A stretch of DNA of 64,000 nucleotides from Caballeronia glathei (GTDB lineage: Bacteria > Pseudomonadota > Gammaproteobacteria > Burkholderiales > Burkholderiaceae), in the NCBI RefSeq assembly GCF_000698595.1, contig NZ_JFHC01000009.1:62001-126000 (forward strand), given 5' to 3'. A program made the position numbers and the translations under genes. The notes under the pieces are model-generated. The model made no database searches. It worked only from the letters and a program-made list of their open reading frames with translations, and was not told the origin of the DNA. Of the stretch, positions 52,804 through 61,227 are shown piece after piece. How positions within the stretch are numbered: position 1 is the first letter of the stretch; each line of letters opens with the position of its first letter.

Positions 52804-53007
52804 ATGAACCGACTGAATATCGAATCGAACATTGCGGACCCGGACGCGTTCTACGAGCGTCTCATCGATGCGCACAACGGCCTGACCGATGAAGAGAGCC
52901 AGTTCATGAACGCGAAGCTGGTGCTGCTGCTCGCGAACCATATCGGCGATGTGGGGGTGCTGGCCGAGGCGCTCGACATCGCGAGGAGGGGAGTGGGGGC
53001 TTCCTGA
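52804..53007 (+). CDS. DUF2783 small protein partner of the FAD hydroxylase
   Basis: A 67-residue acidic helical protein, with LIDAHNGLTDEESQFMNAKL and VLLLANHIGDVGVLAEALDI. DUF2783 genes are commonly found right after such hydroxylases, which fits here. It may be a subunit or a stability factor; no function is known. It shares the upstream gene's operon. Confidence 0.85.
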   Translation: MNRLNIESNIADPDAFYERLIDAHNGLTDEESQFMNAKLVLLLANHIGDVGVLAEALDIARRGVGAS

Positions 53008-53117
53008 GCACGTGGGCTGTATGAAGGCGCCGAGTTGAACGCGGGGCGTATTTTTTCGAGATGCGCGCCGCCGAAGGTGCGTTAGCGTCGTGCCGTTGCC
53101 ACTATTGCAAATGAAGC

Positions 53118-53282
53118 ATGACGGCATGGCTCATGCACTACGGCGGACACCGCTACACGATGGAGCTCGCGAGCGGCTATCGCATGGGTTCGCCGTTCGA
53201 TCCCGATCCGCAAAAGAAAGCAGCCGCGCAATGCTCGACGCGGTCTATCCCGACGTGTGGGAGCGCAATGCGGAACGGGTGA
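53118..53282 (+). pseudogene. N-terminal part of a hypothetical protein, cut off by a frameshift at an A-tract
   Basis: A 54-codon frame starting ATG 53118 and reading TAWLMHYGGHRYTMELASGY, then RMGSPFDPDPQKK, before losing sense. A -1 shift at the A4 tract 53212-53215 joins it smoothly to the frame of the next entry (DPDPQ-K-ESSRAMLDAVYPDVW), giving one protein of about 268 residues. So one A seems to have been lost, or a ribosomal shift occurs here. Read alone the part after DPDPQKK is not protein-like. Confidence 0.5.
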
Positions 53283-53923
53283 AACGCGTCGAGGATTTTC
53301 TGGTTGCGTCGTTTCCGTACTATCGCAAGGGCAATGCGCATCACACGCTCGATGCGCTGCGGCGGGCGGTGCGCAATGGCGACATGTACGTCGTCGAGCG
53401 CGAATCTGAATATCGCGGCGGCTTCGCCGCAGCGCACTCGCGTCAGGAATCGAGCTTTTGGGGCGTGGACGACTACGGGGAAGCGCCACTTGAAAAAGAG
53501 CCGTGGCCCGATGTACCCGACACGTCGACTGCCGATTGGGACATCTGGCACGATGCCAACAATCAGGCGATGATGCACGCGGCGGTCCGCGCGGCGCCCG
53601 CACTCTTTCTGCCGATGTGCGCCAAGGCGGGATGGATCAGCCGTTACGGCGTGCCGGATTTGTCGGAAGGCTTTGCGGAAACGGGATCAACGCCGCTCGG
53701 CGATGCACAGCCGTTTGAAATGGGCGAACACATGCCGTCGCAAAGCGCGACGGACATGGCGGCCCGCGGCGTAAGCGAAGGCGACGAAGCCGAGTGTTAC
53801 CTGCAGTACGAGCGGGACATGGCCGAATGCCGGGCATATCAAAGTGCGATGGGTGGCGGGCGCTTCATGGAGTTGTGTTCACAGCGAGCCTTTATGGCTT
53901 ACCCGCAATGTCGAGGTTACTGA
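53231..53923 (+). CDS. Hypothetical protein with Cys-rich C-terminal segment, main frame of frameshifted gene
   Basis: A 230-residue frame from ATG 53231. It opens with DAVYPDVWERNAERVKRVED, holds RKGNAHHTLDALRRAVRNGD, and ends with an amphipathic Cys-containing segment CYLQYERDMAECRAYQSAMG followed by FMELCSQRAFMAYPQCRGY. This ending resembles the tails of some secreted or type VI-linked effector proteins, but I do not recognise a family. See the neighbouring fragment at 53118 for the probable true N-terminus. The stop overlaps the next gene's ATG (TGATG), so the two are translated together. Confidence 0.6.
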   Translation: MLDAVYPDVWERNAERVKRVEDFLVASFPYYRKGNAHHTLDALRRAVRNGDMYVVERESEYRGGFAAAHSRQESSFWGVDDYGEAPLEKEPWPDVPDTSTADWDIWHDANNQAMMHAAVRAAPALFLPMCAKAGWISRYGVPDLSEGFAETGSTPLGDAQPFEMGEHMPSQSATDMAARGVSEGDEAECYLQYERDMAECRAYQSAMGGGRFMELCSQRAFMAYPQCRGY

Positions 53924-54189
53924 TGCCGGATAACACGGAGAAGCGCTGCGTCGTCGTCATGTGGTCGGAAGAAAACCAGTCGCTCGTTTCATACACGCTC
54001 GACGTCGAGAAGGTCCTGGCAGTCACCGAGCGGCTCTTTCCGCTGGAACTCCCGCTTGCCGACTACGGCAATACGATCGACGACGAGTTCGCACGCCGTT
54101 TCGGCAGCGCGACGCTCAACCTGCTGGCGATCACGAACCCTGAATTGAAGCCGTATCTCAAGGTATCGCAACCGCCCGGGGCGCAATGA
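53923..54189 (+). CDS. Small hypothetical protein, coupled partner of the frameshifted gene
   Basis: An 88-residue soluble protein, MPDNTEKRCVVVMWSEENQS onward, with acidic and hydrophobic residues mixed and no membrane segment. The ATG overlaps the stop of the preceding gene. A small acidic protein translated directly after a larger hypothetical one is the layout of effector-immunity pairs, but this is inference. Family not recognised. Confidence 0.65.
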   Translation: MPDNTEKRCVVVMWSEENQSLVSYTLDVEKVLAVTERLFPLELPLADYGNTIDDEFARRFGSATLNLLAITNPELKPYLKVSQPPGAQ

Positions 54190-54247
54190 CGCGGCAGCGC
54201 TTCAGGCGGGCCTGCCGCGAAAACGGCGCACGCATGCCCCCGGCCCC

Positions 54248-54400
54248 TCAATGAATCGCCGCCCCCGCCTGAATGAGCAGCTTGAACGGCAGGGCGAGCA
54301 GCATCGCCCCGCCGACCCCGCCTGCCCACAGCGCGATGAACCAGAGCGTCCGCCTGAGCCCGCCGTGCCCGCGCTGTCTAGTGGTAGTGATGTTCGCCAT
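54248..54400 (-). CDS. cydP: DUF2474 family small protein, putative CydP subunit of the bd-type oxidase
   Basis: A 50-residue single-membrane-segment protein: GHGGLRRTLWFIALWAGGVG then GAMLLALPFKLLIQAGAAIH. DUF2474 proteins have been described as small subunits of bd-type oxidases (CydP). The ATG at 54400 lies inside the cydB gene and overlaps it by 23 bases. AGGAAAGG precedes it. Confidence 0.8.
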   Translation of the reverse strand: MANITTTRQRGHGGLRRTLWFIALWAGGVGGAMLLALPFKLLIQAGAAIH

Positions 54401-55379
54401 GGCGCACCTTTCCTCTGAAAATCCAGTAACCCAGCGTCGTATACCCGACGATCACCGGCAGGATCACCGCTGCCCCGACGATCGTGAACAGCTGGCTCGA
54501 GCGCGGCGCGGCGGCGTCCCAGAGCGATACGCCCGGCAGGATCTCGTGCGGCGAGATACTCACGACGAGCCCCGCATAGCCAAGCAGCACGAATCCGAGC
54601 GCCATCACGAACGGCCGCTTCTCGTGCTTCGAGCGGATCGAGCGGCGCATCAGCCACGCGCACGCGAGCACCAGGACGGGCACCGGCAGCAGCTTGAAGA
54701 AGAGCGGCGAGTCGAACCAACGCATCGCGATGCCTTCGTCCTGAAGCGGCGTCCAGATGCTGACGACGGCGATCGTCGCGAGTTGCAGGACCGTGAGCGG
54801 CCACACGATGCGGTAAAAGCGGCGCTGCAGGTCCCCCTCGGTCTTCGCGATCAGCCAGCAGCAGCCGAGGAGCGCATACGTGACGACGAGCGCGAGCCCC
54901 GTGAACATGCTGAACGGCGTGAACCAGCCGAACGCGTCGCCGGAAAAGCGGCCGTCGGTGACGGGAATGCCGTTCAGGAACGCGCCGAGCGCCACGCCCT
55001 GGAAAAACGTCGCGCCCGCCGAGCCGCCGATGAACGCGAGGTCCCACAGGTGCTTCGTGCGTGAGGCCTTCGCGCGGATCTCGAACGACACGCCGCGAAA
55101 GATCAGGCACACGAGCATCAGCACGAGCGGCAGATAGAGCGCGGAGAGCACCGTCGAATAGAGCATCGGGAACGCGGCGAAGAGACCCGCGCCGCCGAGC
55201 ACGAGCCACGTCTCGTTGCCGTCCCAGACGGGGGCGACCGTGTTCATCATCAGGTCGCGGTCGTGCTGGTCCGGGAAGAACGGAAACAGGATGCCGATGC
55301 CGAGGTCGAACCCGTCCAGCACGACATACAGCAGCACGCCCAACGCGATGATCGCGGCCCAGGCAAGGGTGAGATCCAT
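54378..55379 (-). CDS. cioB: Cytochrome bd-type (cyanide-insensitive) quinol oxidase subunit II
   Basis: A 333-residue polytopic membrane protein with the CydB pattern: LYVVLDGFDLGIGILFPFFP in the first helix region, then VAPVWDGNETWLVLGGAGLF, FIGGSAGATFFQGVALGAFL and a Trp/Asp-rich end. It starts three bases after subunit I. The lack of extra loops fits the CioB subgroup. It works in the inner membrane with CioA to oxidise ubiquinol and reduce oxygen. Confidence 0.92.
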   Translation of the reverse strand: MDLTLAWAAIIALGVLLYVVLDGFDLGIGILFPFFPDQHDRDLMMNTVAPVWDGNETWLVLGGAGLFAAFPMLYSTVLSALYLPLVLMLVCLIFRGVSFEIRAKASRTKHLWDLAFIGGSAGATFFQGVALGAFLNGIPVTDGRFSGDAFGWFTPFSMFTGLALVVTYALLGCCWLIAKTEGDLQRRFYRIVWPLTVLQLATIAVVSIWTPLQDEGIAMRWFDSPLFFKLLPVPVLVLACAWLMRRSIRSKHEKRPFVMALGFVLLGYAGLVVSISPHEILPGVSLWDAAAPRSSQLFTIVGAAVILPVIVGYTTLGYWIFRGKVRHGEHHYH

Positions 55380-55382
55380 GAC

Positions 55383-56795
55383 TTATGCTCCTTCGATCGA
55401 TTGAGTGACTGCGCTCAAGGGGCGCCGCGCGGTGTGGCCGGCGTCGTCCATGGCGGGCGCGGGCGTGGACTGGCCGGGCAGCGCCGGGCCGTGTCTGAGC
55501 AGCTTGAGCAGGTAGTAGATGCCGGTGCCGAACACGAGCGTGTAGACGATCACGAACACGAGCAGCGACACGCCCACCTGCTGCGCCGTCACCGGCGACA
55601 CGGCGTTAGCCGTGCGCATCACGCCGTACACGACCCACGGCTGGCGGCCCGCTTCGGTCGTCACCCAGCCGGCGAGCAGCGTGATGAAGCCGGTCGGTCC
55701 CATCGCGAGCGCGAAGCGCAGGAACCAGCGCGATTCGTAGAGCTTTCTGCGGCGCCTGAGAAACCACGCCGCGGCCGACATCACGATCATCAGCACGCCG
55801 AGCCCCGCCATGATGCGAAAGCTCCAGAAGACGATCGTCGAATTCGGGCGGTCTTGTTTCGGGAACGACTTCAGGCCGCGAATTTCGCCGTCCCAGCTGT
55901 GCGTGAGGATCAGGCTGCCGAGGTGCGGAATCGACACGGCGTACTTGGTCGTCTCGGCTTCCATGTCGGGGATGCCGAACAGGTTCAGCGCGGTCCCGCC
56001 CTTTTCGGTTTCCCACAGTCCCTCGATGGCCGCGATCTTCGCCGGCTGATGCTCGCGGGTGTTGATGCCGTGCGCGTCGCCGACGATCGCCTGCACCGGC
56101 GTGAGCACGAGCAGCAGCCAGAGCGCCATCGAGAACATCTTCCTGATCGCCGGATCGCGGCGGCCCTTCAGCAGATGCCACGCGCCGGTCGCCGCGACAA
56201 CCAGCCCCGCGACGATGAACGCCGCGATCGCCATGTGCGCGAGCCGGTACGGAAACGACGGATTGAAGATGATCGCGAACCAGTCGACGGGCACCACCTG
56301 GCCGTTTTCGACCCGAAAACCCTGCGGCGTCTGCATCCAGCTGTTGGAGGCGAGAATCCAGAAGGTGGAGATCAGGGTGCCGATCGCGACCATCAGCGTC
56401 GCGCCGAAGTGCGCCTTCTTGCCGACCTTGTTCCACCCGAACAGCATGATGCCGAGGAAGCCCGCTTCGAGAAAGAACGCGGTCATCACCTCGTAGGTGA
56501 GCAGCGGCCCGGTGATCGGGCCCGCGAAGCTGGAAAAACCGCCCCAGTTGGTGCCGAACTCGTAGCTCATCACGACGCCCGAGACGACGCCCATGCCGAA
56601 GGCGACCGCGAAGACCTTCGACCAGAACAGGCACAGTTCCTTGTAGACCGGCTTGCCGGTCTTGATCCAGGCGCCTTCCAGGACCGCGATGAAACTCGCG
56701 AGCCCGATACTCAGCGCGGGAAAAATAATGTGAAATGACACAGTAAAGGCGAATTGAATTCGCGCGAGATCGAGCGCTTCCTGAGTCGTATGCAT
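55383..56795 (-). CDS. cioA: Cytochrome bd-type (cyanide-insensitive) quinol oxidase subunit I
   Basis: A 470-residue CydA protein. H22 in SFHIIFP is the heme b595 ligand. LAHMAIAAFIVAGLVVAATG holds the heme b558 His, the conserved loop GLWETEKGG is present, and the short quinol-binding Q-loop fits the CIO group. These oxidases have high oxygen affinity and resist cyanide, and are typically raised under low oxygen or stress. The next gene, cioB, starts three bases away. No FNR/ANR box of good quality was seen upstream. Confidence 0.93.
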   Translation of the reverse strand: MHTTQEALDLARIQFAFTVSFHIIFPALSIGLASFIAVLEGAWIKTGKPVYKELCLFWSKVFAVAFGMGVVSGVVMSYEFGTNWGGFSSFAGPITGPLLTYEVMTAFFLEAGFLGIMLFGWNKVGKKAHFGATLMVAIGTLISTFWILASNSWMQTPQGFRVENGQVVPVDWFAIIFNPSFPYRLAHMAIAAFIVAGLVVAATGAWHLLKGRRDPAIRKMFSMALWLLLVLTPVQAIVGDAHGINTREHQPAKIAAIEGLWETEKGGTALNLFGIPDMEAETTKYAVSIPHLGSLILTHSWDGEIRGLKSFPKQDRPNSTIVFWSFRIMAGLGVLMIVMSAAAWFLRRRRKLYESRWFLRFALAMGPTGFITLLAGWVTTEAGRQPWVVYGVMRTANAVSPVTAQQVGVSLLVFVIVYTLVFGTGIYYLLKLLRHGPALPGQSTPAPAMDDAGHTARRPLSAVTQSIEGA

Positions 56796-57311
56796 GATGG
56801 TCTGGCGATAACCCCCGCCGGCCCGGAATTGAGGACGGAGGCTTTCCGCTGGGTTAAATGAAAACCGGAAACTGAGCCGCAGCTTAACGAGATTCCAGGA
56901 TGGCTGTTGCGATGCGTCAAAGCGCGCGATTGCGCGGAAATGCCGCAGTTTTGGGCTTCTGTCGCATCTAAGCGATTGAAATTCCGATATTTTTGAGAGT
57001 GCCCGTCAGGACCGGTCATTTCCGCTGCGCCGCGATTGCGCGACAATCAACCGCACTGCACCACCCGTTTTCGAACTTTCGTCACAACGTTAAGGCCGTT
57101 TAAATCCGACAAAATTATTTCAGCGAATTTCGTTCGGCTTTTCCCTTATTCGTTTATCCGTGGTGCGCATAATGCTGATAAGCGGGTCAAGAGAAAATGC
57201 CGTGTCATGGTGTCGCGGCAGCTCGAGGGACGGCGCCGGCCGGCGGGTAAGATAGCGGCTTTTTTGCCCGCGCCTGCCCGCGCGGTTGCGCCAGTAGAAC
57301 GGAGAAAAGCC
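56796..57311. other. Divergent control region between cioA and the zinc peptidase gene
   Basis: About 515 bases without a supported gene. It must contain the promoters of both flanking genes. Relatively AT-rich at 56870-57200. A partial FNR-like dyad, TTGAC-GCAT-CGCAA (minus strand, 56907-56920), matches only seven of ten key bases. A plus-strand frame running into the peptidase from 57036 has no domain and is not called. Confidence 0.5.
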
Positions 57312-58184
57312 ATGCGCCTCGATGACGAATCGGAAAGCCAGAACGTAGAGGACCGCCGGGGCGGGGGAGGGTTTCGGGTCGGACGCGGCACGATCGGGAT
57401 CGGCACGATCGTGGTGGCGCTCGCGGCGTCGTATTTTCTCGGCATCGACCCGATGCTGATCATCAACGGCGCATCGGTCCTGCAGGGCAATGCGCCGCAG
57501 CATCAGGCCGCGCCCTCAAACCAGCCTCCCGCGAACGACGAGGGCGCGGTGTTCGTGCGGCGTGTGCTCGGCAACACGGAGCGGACGTGGCAGCAGATCT
57601 TCCGCACGCAGTTCGAGCAGGACTATCCGGCGCCCAAGCTCGTGCTCTTCACCGGCGGCACGCAGACCGCCTGCGGCATGGGGCAGGCGGCGATGGGGCC
57701 TTTCTACTGCCCCGCCGACCGCAACGTCTACATCGACCTGTCGTTCTACCGCGAACTGCGCGAGCGGTTCGGCGCGGGCGGCGACTTCGCGCAGGCCTAC
57801 GTGATCGCGCACGAGGTCGGTCATCACGTGCAGAACGTGCTCGGGATTTCGTCGAAGGTCGACAGCGCCCGCTCGCGCATGTCGCGCGAACGGGCGAACG
57901 AACTGTCGGTGCGGGTGGAATTGCAGGCCGACTGTTTCGCCGGCGTGTGGGCCGCCACCGCCCAGCGCAACAACGCGAAGCTGATCGAGCCGGGCGATTT
58001 CGAGGAAGGGCTGAACGCGGCGGGCGCGATCGGCGACGATCGTCTTCAGAAGCAAACGCAGGGCCGCGTGGTGCCGGAAGCGTTCACGCACGGCACGAGC
58101 GAGCAGCGGCAGCGCTGGCTGCGCCGGGGCCTCGCGAGCGGCGACATCAGCCAGTGCGACACGTTCTCGGTTTCGTCGCTATGA
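57312..58184 (+). CDS. YpfJ-like neutral zinc metallopeptidase, membrane anchored
   Basis: A 290-residue protein. A single membrane segment (TIGIGTIVVALAASYFLGID, about 28-47) is followed by a periplasmic domain with HEVGHH (167-172), the zinc-binding motif, preceded by FAQAYVIA and TACGMGQAAMGPFYCPADRN. The glutamate downstream in LQADCFAGVWAAT is a possible third ligand. Protein substrate unknown. ATG 57312 follows GGAG. Confidence 0.88.
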   Translation: MRLDDESESQNVEDRRGGGGFRVGRGTIGIGTIVVALAASYFLGIDPMLIINGASVLQGNAPQHQAAPSNQPPANDEGAVFVRRVLGNTERTWQQIFRTQFEQDYPAPKLVLFTGGTQTACGMGQAAMGPFYCPADRNVYIDLSFYRELRERFGAGGDFAQAYVIAHEVGHHVQNVLGISSKVDSARSRMSRERANELSVRVELQADCFAGVWAATAQRNNAKLIEPGDFEEGLNAAGAIGDDRLQKQTQGRVVPEAFTHGTSEQRQRWLRRGLASGDISQCDTFSVSSL

Positions 58185-58219
58185 GAGGTCAAGCGCGCTG
58201 ATCGGCGGCGAAAGGGGCC

Positions 58220-58244
58220 GTTTGCGGCAAAAAAGGCCGCAAAC
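58220..58244 (+). terminator. Hairpin downstream of the zinc peptidase gene
   Basis: A 9-bp perfect stem, GTTTGCGGC with GCCGCAAAC, around the seven-base loop AAAAAAG, 35 bases after the stop. No T run follows, so its role in termination is uncertain. The remaining DNA to 58515 is AT-rich near 58315-58400 and contains a TCACGTGA palindrome but no gene. Confidence 0.5.
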
Positions 58245-58515
58245 ACGCGATCGTTGCATCCGCCGCTGAGCATTTTTGTTCGCCCGAACCGGGAGAAAGA
58301 GTGGAGAAAGCCGGTTTTTAATCGGATAATTCTGAGATCACGTGATGCGCATTTACAAATGCTGACACGCGATCGATTGTGAATTCATAAAATTCTTGTC
58401 TTTCGAGCCGCCCCACACGCCGAAAGCGCGCTGCCCGCCGCAGACAGCCTCGCGGCCCCGGCGTCGCCACCTCTCGCGGTGCGTGCCAACGAACGAAAGC
58501 TTTCACCGCACGCCC

Positions 58516-59526
58516 ATGAAGCGAATCCTGATTGTCAAAGTGACGTCCCTCGGCGATATCGTCGAGACGTTGCCCGTCGTCGCCGACCTGCGGCGGGCGT
58601 TCCCGTCCGCGCAGATCGACTGGGCCGCCGACGCCGCCTTCGCCGACATCATCCGCTGGAACCCCGGCGTCGCGCGCGTGCTGAGCGCGCCGTTGCGCAA
58701 GTTCAAGAAGGCGCGCAGCTGGAAGGACCTGAAGGAGATCGCCGCGTCGATCGGCGAATTGCGCGCGGAAAAGTACGACGTGATCCTCGATATCCACGGC
58801 GTCTACAAGAGCGCGATCATCGCGTTTCTCGCGCGCGGGCGCCGCCGCTACGGCTACCGCAACAAGGACCTCGGCGAGCGCGGCGCGGCCTTCGCCTATA
58901 ACGCGCGCTTCGGCCCGCGCCCCCATACCGACGCGTGGCGCGGCATGCGCGTGAGCGTGGCCGACGCGCTCGGCTACGAATTCGAGGACATTCCGGATCA
59001 CAACGTCCTTCTGCCGCCCGTCGCGAAAAACCTCGACATCCCGCAGGGCGCGCCGCTCGCGATGCTGTTCCACGCGACATCCGCCGACGTGAAGAAGTGG
59101 CCGAAGGACCGCTGGGCGGAAGTCGCGCGCTGGCTGATCGCGCGCGGCTACCGGATCGCGCTGCCGTGGGGAACGGACGGCGAGCGCGGCGAGGCAGAGG
59201 ACATTGCCGCGCTCGTGCCGGACGCGATCGTTCTGCCGAAGCTGACCGTCACCGAATGCGCGCACTGGATTCAGGCGTCGGAACTCGTGGTCGGCACCGA
59301 CACCGGCCTCGTGCATCTCGCCCACGCGCTCAAGCGCCGCACCGTGATGCTGTTCGCCGCGACCTCGCGCGAACATTTCGGCATCGAGGAGCCGGGACGC
59401 TCGACCTCGGTCGGCGACGGCGGCGCGCCGCCCGATGTGCCGCAGGTGCTGGCCGCCATCGAAAGCGTGCTGGACGGAAACGCTCCCGCGACGTCACGCG
59501 AAGCGGTGGGCGCCGGCTCGCACTGA
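58516..59526 (+). CDS. waaC: LPS heptosyltransferase I
   Basis: A 336-residue GT-B glycosyltransferase of family 9. It begins MKRILIVKVTSLGDIVETLP, the WaaC N-terminal signature, with HATSADVKKWPKDRWAEVAR and the ADP-heptose-binding segment VVGTDTGLVHLAHALKRRTV. It adds the first L-glycero-D-manno-heptose to Kdo in the lipopolysaccharide core at the inner face of the cytoplasmic membrane. ATG 58516 has no clear ribosome site; an earlier frame extension is not protein-like. Confidence 0.92.
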   Translation: MKRILIVKVTSLGDIVETLPVVADLRRAFPSAQIDWAADAAFADIIRWNPGVARVLSAPLRKFKKARSWKDLKEIAASIGELRAEKYDVILDIHGVYKSAIIAFLARGRRRYGYRNKDLGERGAAFAYNARFGPRPHTDAWRGMRVSVADALGYEFEDIPDHNVLLPPVAKNLDIPQGAPLAMLFHATSADVKKWPKDRWAEVARWLIARGYRIALPWGTDGERGEAEDIAALVPDAIVLPKLTVTECAHWIQASELVVGTDTGLVHLAHALKRRTVMLFAATSREHFGIEEPGRSTSVGDGGAPPDVPQVLAAIESVLDGNAPATSREAVGAGSH

Positions 59527-59732
59527 CAACGGCGCGCCCCGAAACCTTATGCGCATAACACTGCGCCGCTGCCAGGCGGCGCGGTGTCTTTGGCAGCGCG
59601 CCCTCGCGGGCTCATGTGCATCGCGTGCGTTCACGCCCGAACCGCGCTCATAAGCAAAGCAGAAATGGTCGGTTCCGCGCCGGCGGACGCATCGTTAGGC
59701 TTGACGATTCTTCCGCTCGCGACTTCATCGAC

Positions 59733-61133
59733 ATGCCCAAACACATCCTGCTGAACGCGTTCAACATGAATTGCGTCGGCCATATCAATCACGGTCTGTG
59801 GACGCATCCGCGCGACCAGTCGACGCGATACAAGGACATCGCCTACTGGACCGAACTCGCGCAACTGCTCGAGCGCGGACTGTTCGACGGCCTGTTTCTC
59901 GCGGATATCGTCGGCGTGTACGACGTCTATCAGCAATCCGTCGATCTGCCGCTGAGGGAATCGATCCAGCTTCCGGTCAACGATCCGCTGCTCACCGTCT
60001 CCGCGATGGCCGCGGCCACGCGCCACCTCGGCTTCGGCGTGACCGTCAATCTGACCTACGAGGAGCCGTACCTGCTTGCGCGGCGCTTCTCCACGCTCGA
60101 TCACCTGAGCAACGGCCGCATCGGCTGGAACATCGTGACCGGGTATCTGGAGAGCGCGGCGAAGGCGATGGGCCTCGCCGGGCAGATCGAGCACGACGAG
60201 CGCTACGATCGCGCGGAGGAGTTTCTCGATGTCGCCTACGCGCTCTGGGAAGGGAGCTGGGAGGAGGGCGCGGTACGGGCCGACCGCGCGGCGCGCGTCT
60301 ATGCCGATCCGGCGAAAGTGAAGCGGATCGCGCATCACGGCAAGTACTACGACGTCGAGGGCTACCACCTGTCGGAGCCGTCGCCGCAACGCACGCCGGT
60401 GCTGTTCCAGGCGGGTTCGTCGGGGCGCGGGCAGGCGTTCGCCGCGCGTCATGCGGAGTGCGTGTTCGTGTCGCAGCAGGAGCGCGGATCGCTGAGAAAG
60501 CTGGTGTCCGGCGTGCGCGACGCGCTCGAGCGCGAGGGACGCCGGCGCGACGACATCCGCTTCTTCATGGGCATGTCGATCGTCACGGCGCCGACCGAAC
60601 GGGAAGCCCGCGAAAAATACGACGATTACGTGCGTTACGCGAGCCCCGAGGCGGGACTTGCCCACTACGCGAGTTCGAGCGGCATCGACTTTTCGCGCTA
60701 TGCGCCGAACGAGCCGATCCGCTACGTGAAGAACAACGCGATCCAGTCGGTCATGAAGAACCTCACGGCGGCAGGGCGCGAGCGCACCGTCGCGGACATC
60801 CTGAGCCAGGAGCTGCAGCTCGGCGGGCGCTATCCGACGCTCGTCGGCAGCGCGTCGCAGGTCGCGGACGAGCTCGTGTCGTGGGTCGAGGACACCGGCA
60901 TCGACGGCTTCAACCTCGCGCGCACCGTGACGCCGGAGTGCTATCGCGATTTCGTCGATCTGGTCGTGCCGGAGCTTCAGGCGCGCGGCGCCTACAAGAC
61001 CGGATACGCGCCGGGCACGCTGCGCGAGAAGATCTTCGGCGCGGGCCGCGCGTATTTGCCCGATGCGCACGCGGCCGCCGCAAAACGGAGCGCCGCCGCG
61101 CCGGCCGGCCTGCCGATTGCAAAGGCGGGTTGA
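59733..61133 (+). CDS. Flavin-dependent monooxygenase, NtaA/SnaA/DszA family (LLM class)
   Basis: A 466-residue bacterial luciferase-like monooxygenase. It starts PKHILLNAFNMNCVGHINHG and holds YEEPYLLARRFSTLDHLSNG, then RIGWNIVTGYLESAAKAMG and the TPVLFQAGSSGRGQAFAARH segment that is conserved in the NtaA/DszA group. These enzymes use FMNH2 from a separate reductase to split C-S or C-N bonds in xenobiotics or sulfonates, such as nitrilotriacetate or dibenzothiophene sulfone. No reductase or ABC uptake gene is adjacent, so the substrate is unknown. Confidence 0.9.
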   Translation: MPKHILLNAFNMNCVGHINHGLWTHPRDQSTRYKDIAYWTELAQLLERGLFDGLFLADIVGVYDVYQQSVDLPLRESIQLPVNDPLLTVSAMAAATRHLGFGVTVNLTYEEPYLLARRFSTLDHLSNGRIGWNIVTGYLESAAKAMGLAGQIEHDERYDRAEEFLDVAYALWEGSWEEGAVRADRAARVYADPAKVKRIAHHGKYYDVEGYHLSEPSPQRTPVLFQAGSSGRGQAFAARHAECVFVSQQERGSLRKLVSGVRDALEREGRRRDDIRFFMGMSIVTAPTEREAREKYDDYVRYASPEAGLAHYASSSGIDFSRYAPNEPIRYVKNNAIQSVMKNLTAAGRERTVADILSQELQLGGRYPTLVGSASQVADELVSWVEDTGIDGFNLARTVTPECYRDFVDLVVPELQARGAYKTGYAPGTLREKIFGAGRAYLPDAHAAAAKRSAAAPAGLPIAKAG

Positions 61134-61227
61134 GGTTTCGGAAACACGTAATTTTTGCCGCCGGGGCTTGACGTAAAAAACGGAACACACGACGATTGCG
61201 GAAAATTGTTACTTAATCGTCCAAACA

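Noticed and set aside
53090..53230. Upstream extension of the 53231 frame to 53090
   Set aside because: The extension (MPLPLLQMKHDG, then Arg/His-rich) is not protein-like, whereas the alternative frame here reads as a sensible N-terminus.
56907..56920. FNR/ANR-like dyad upstream of cioA (TTGAC-GCAT-CGCAA)
   Set aside because: Matches only seven of the ten conserved bases and its distance to a promoter is unknown.
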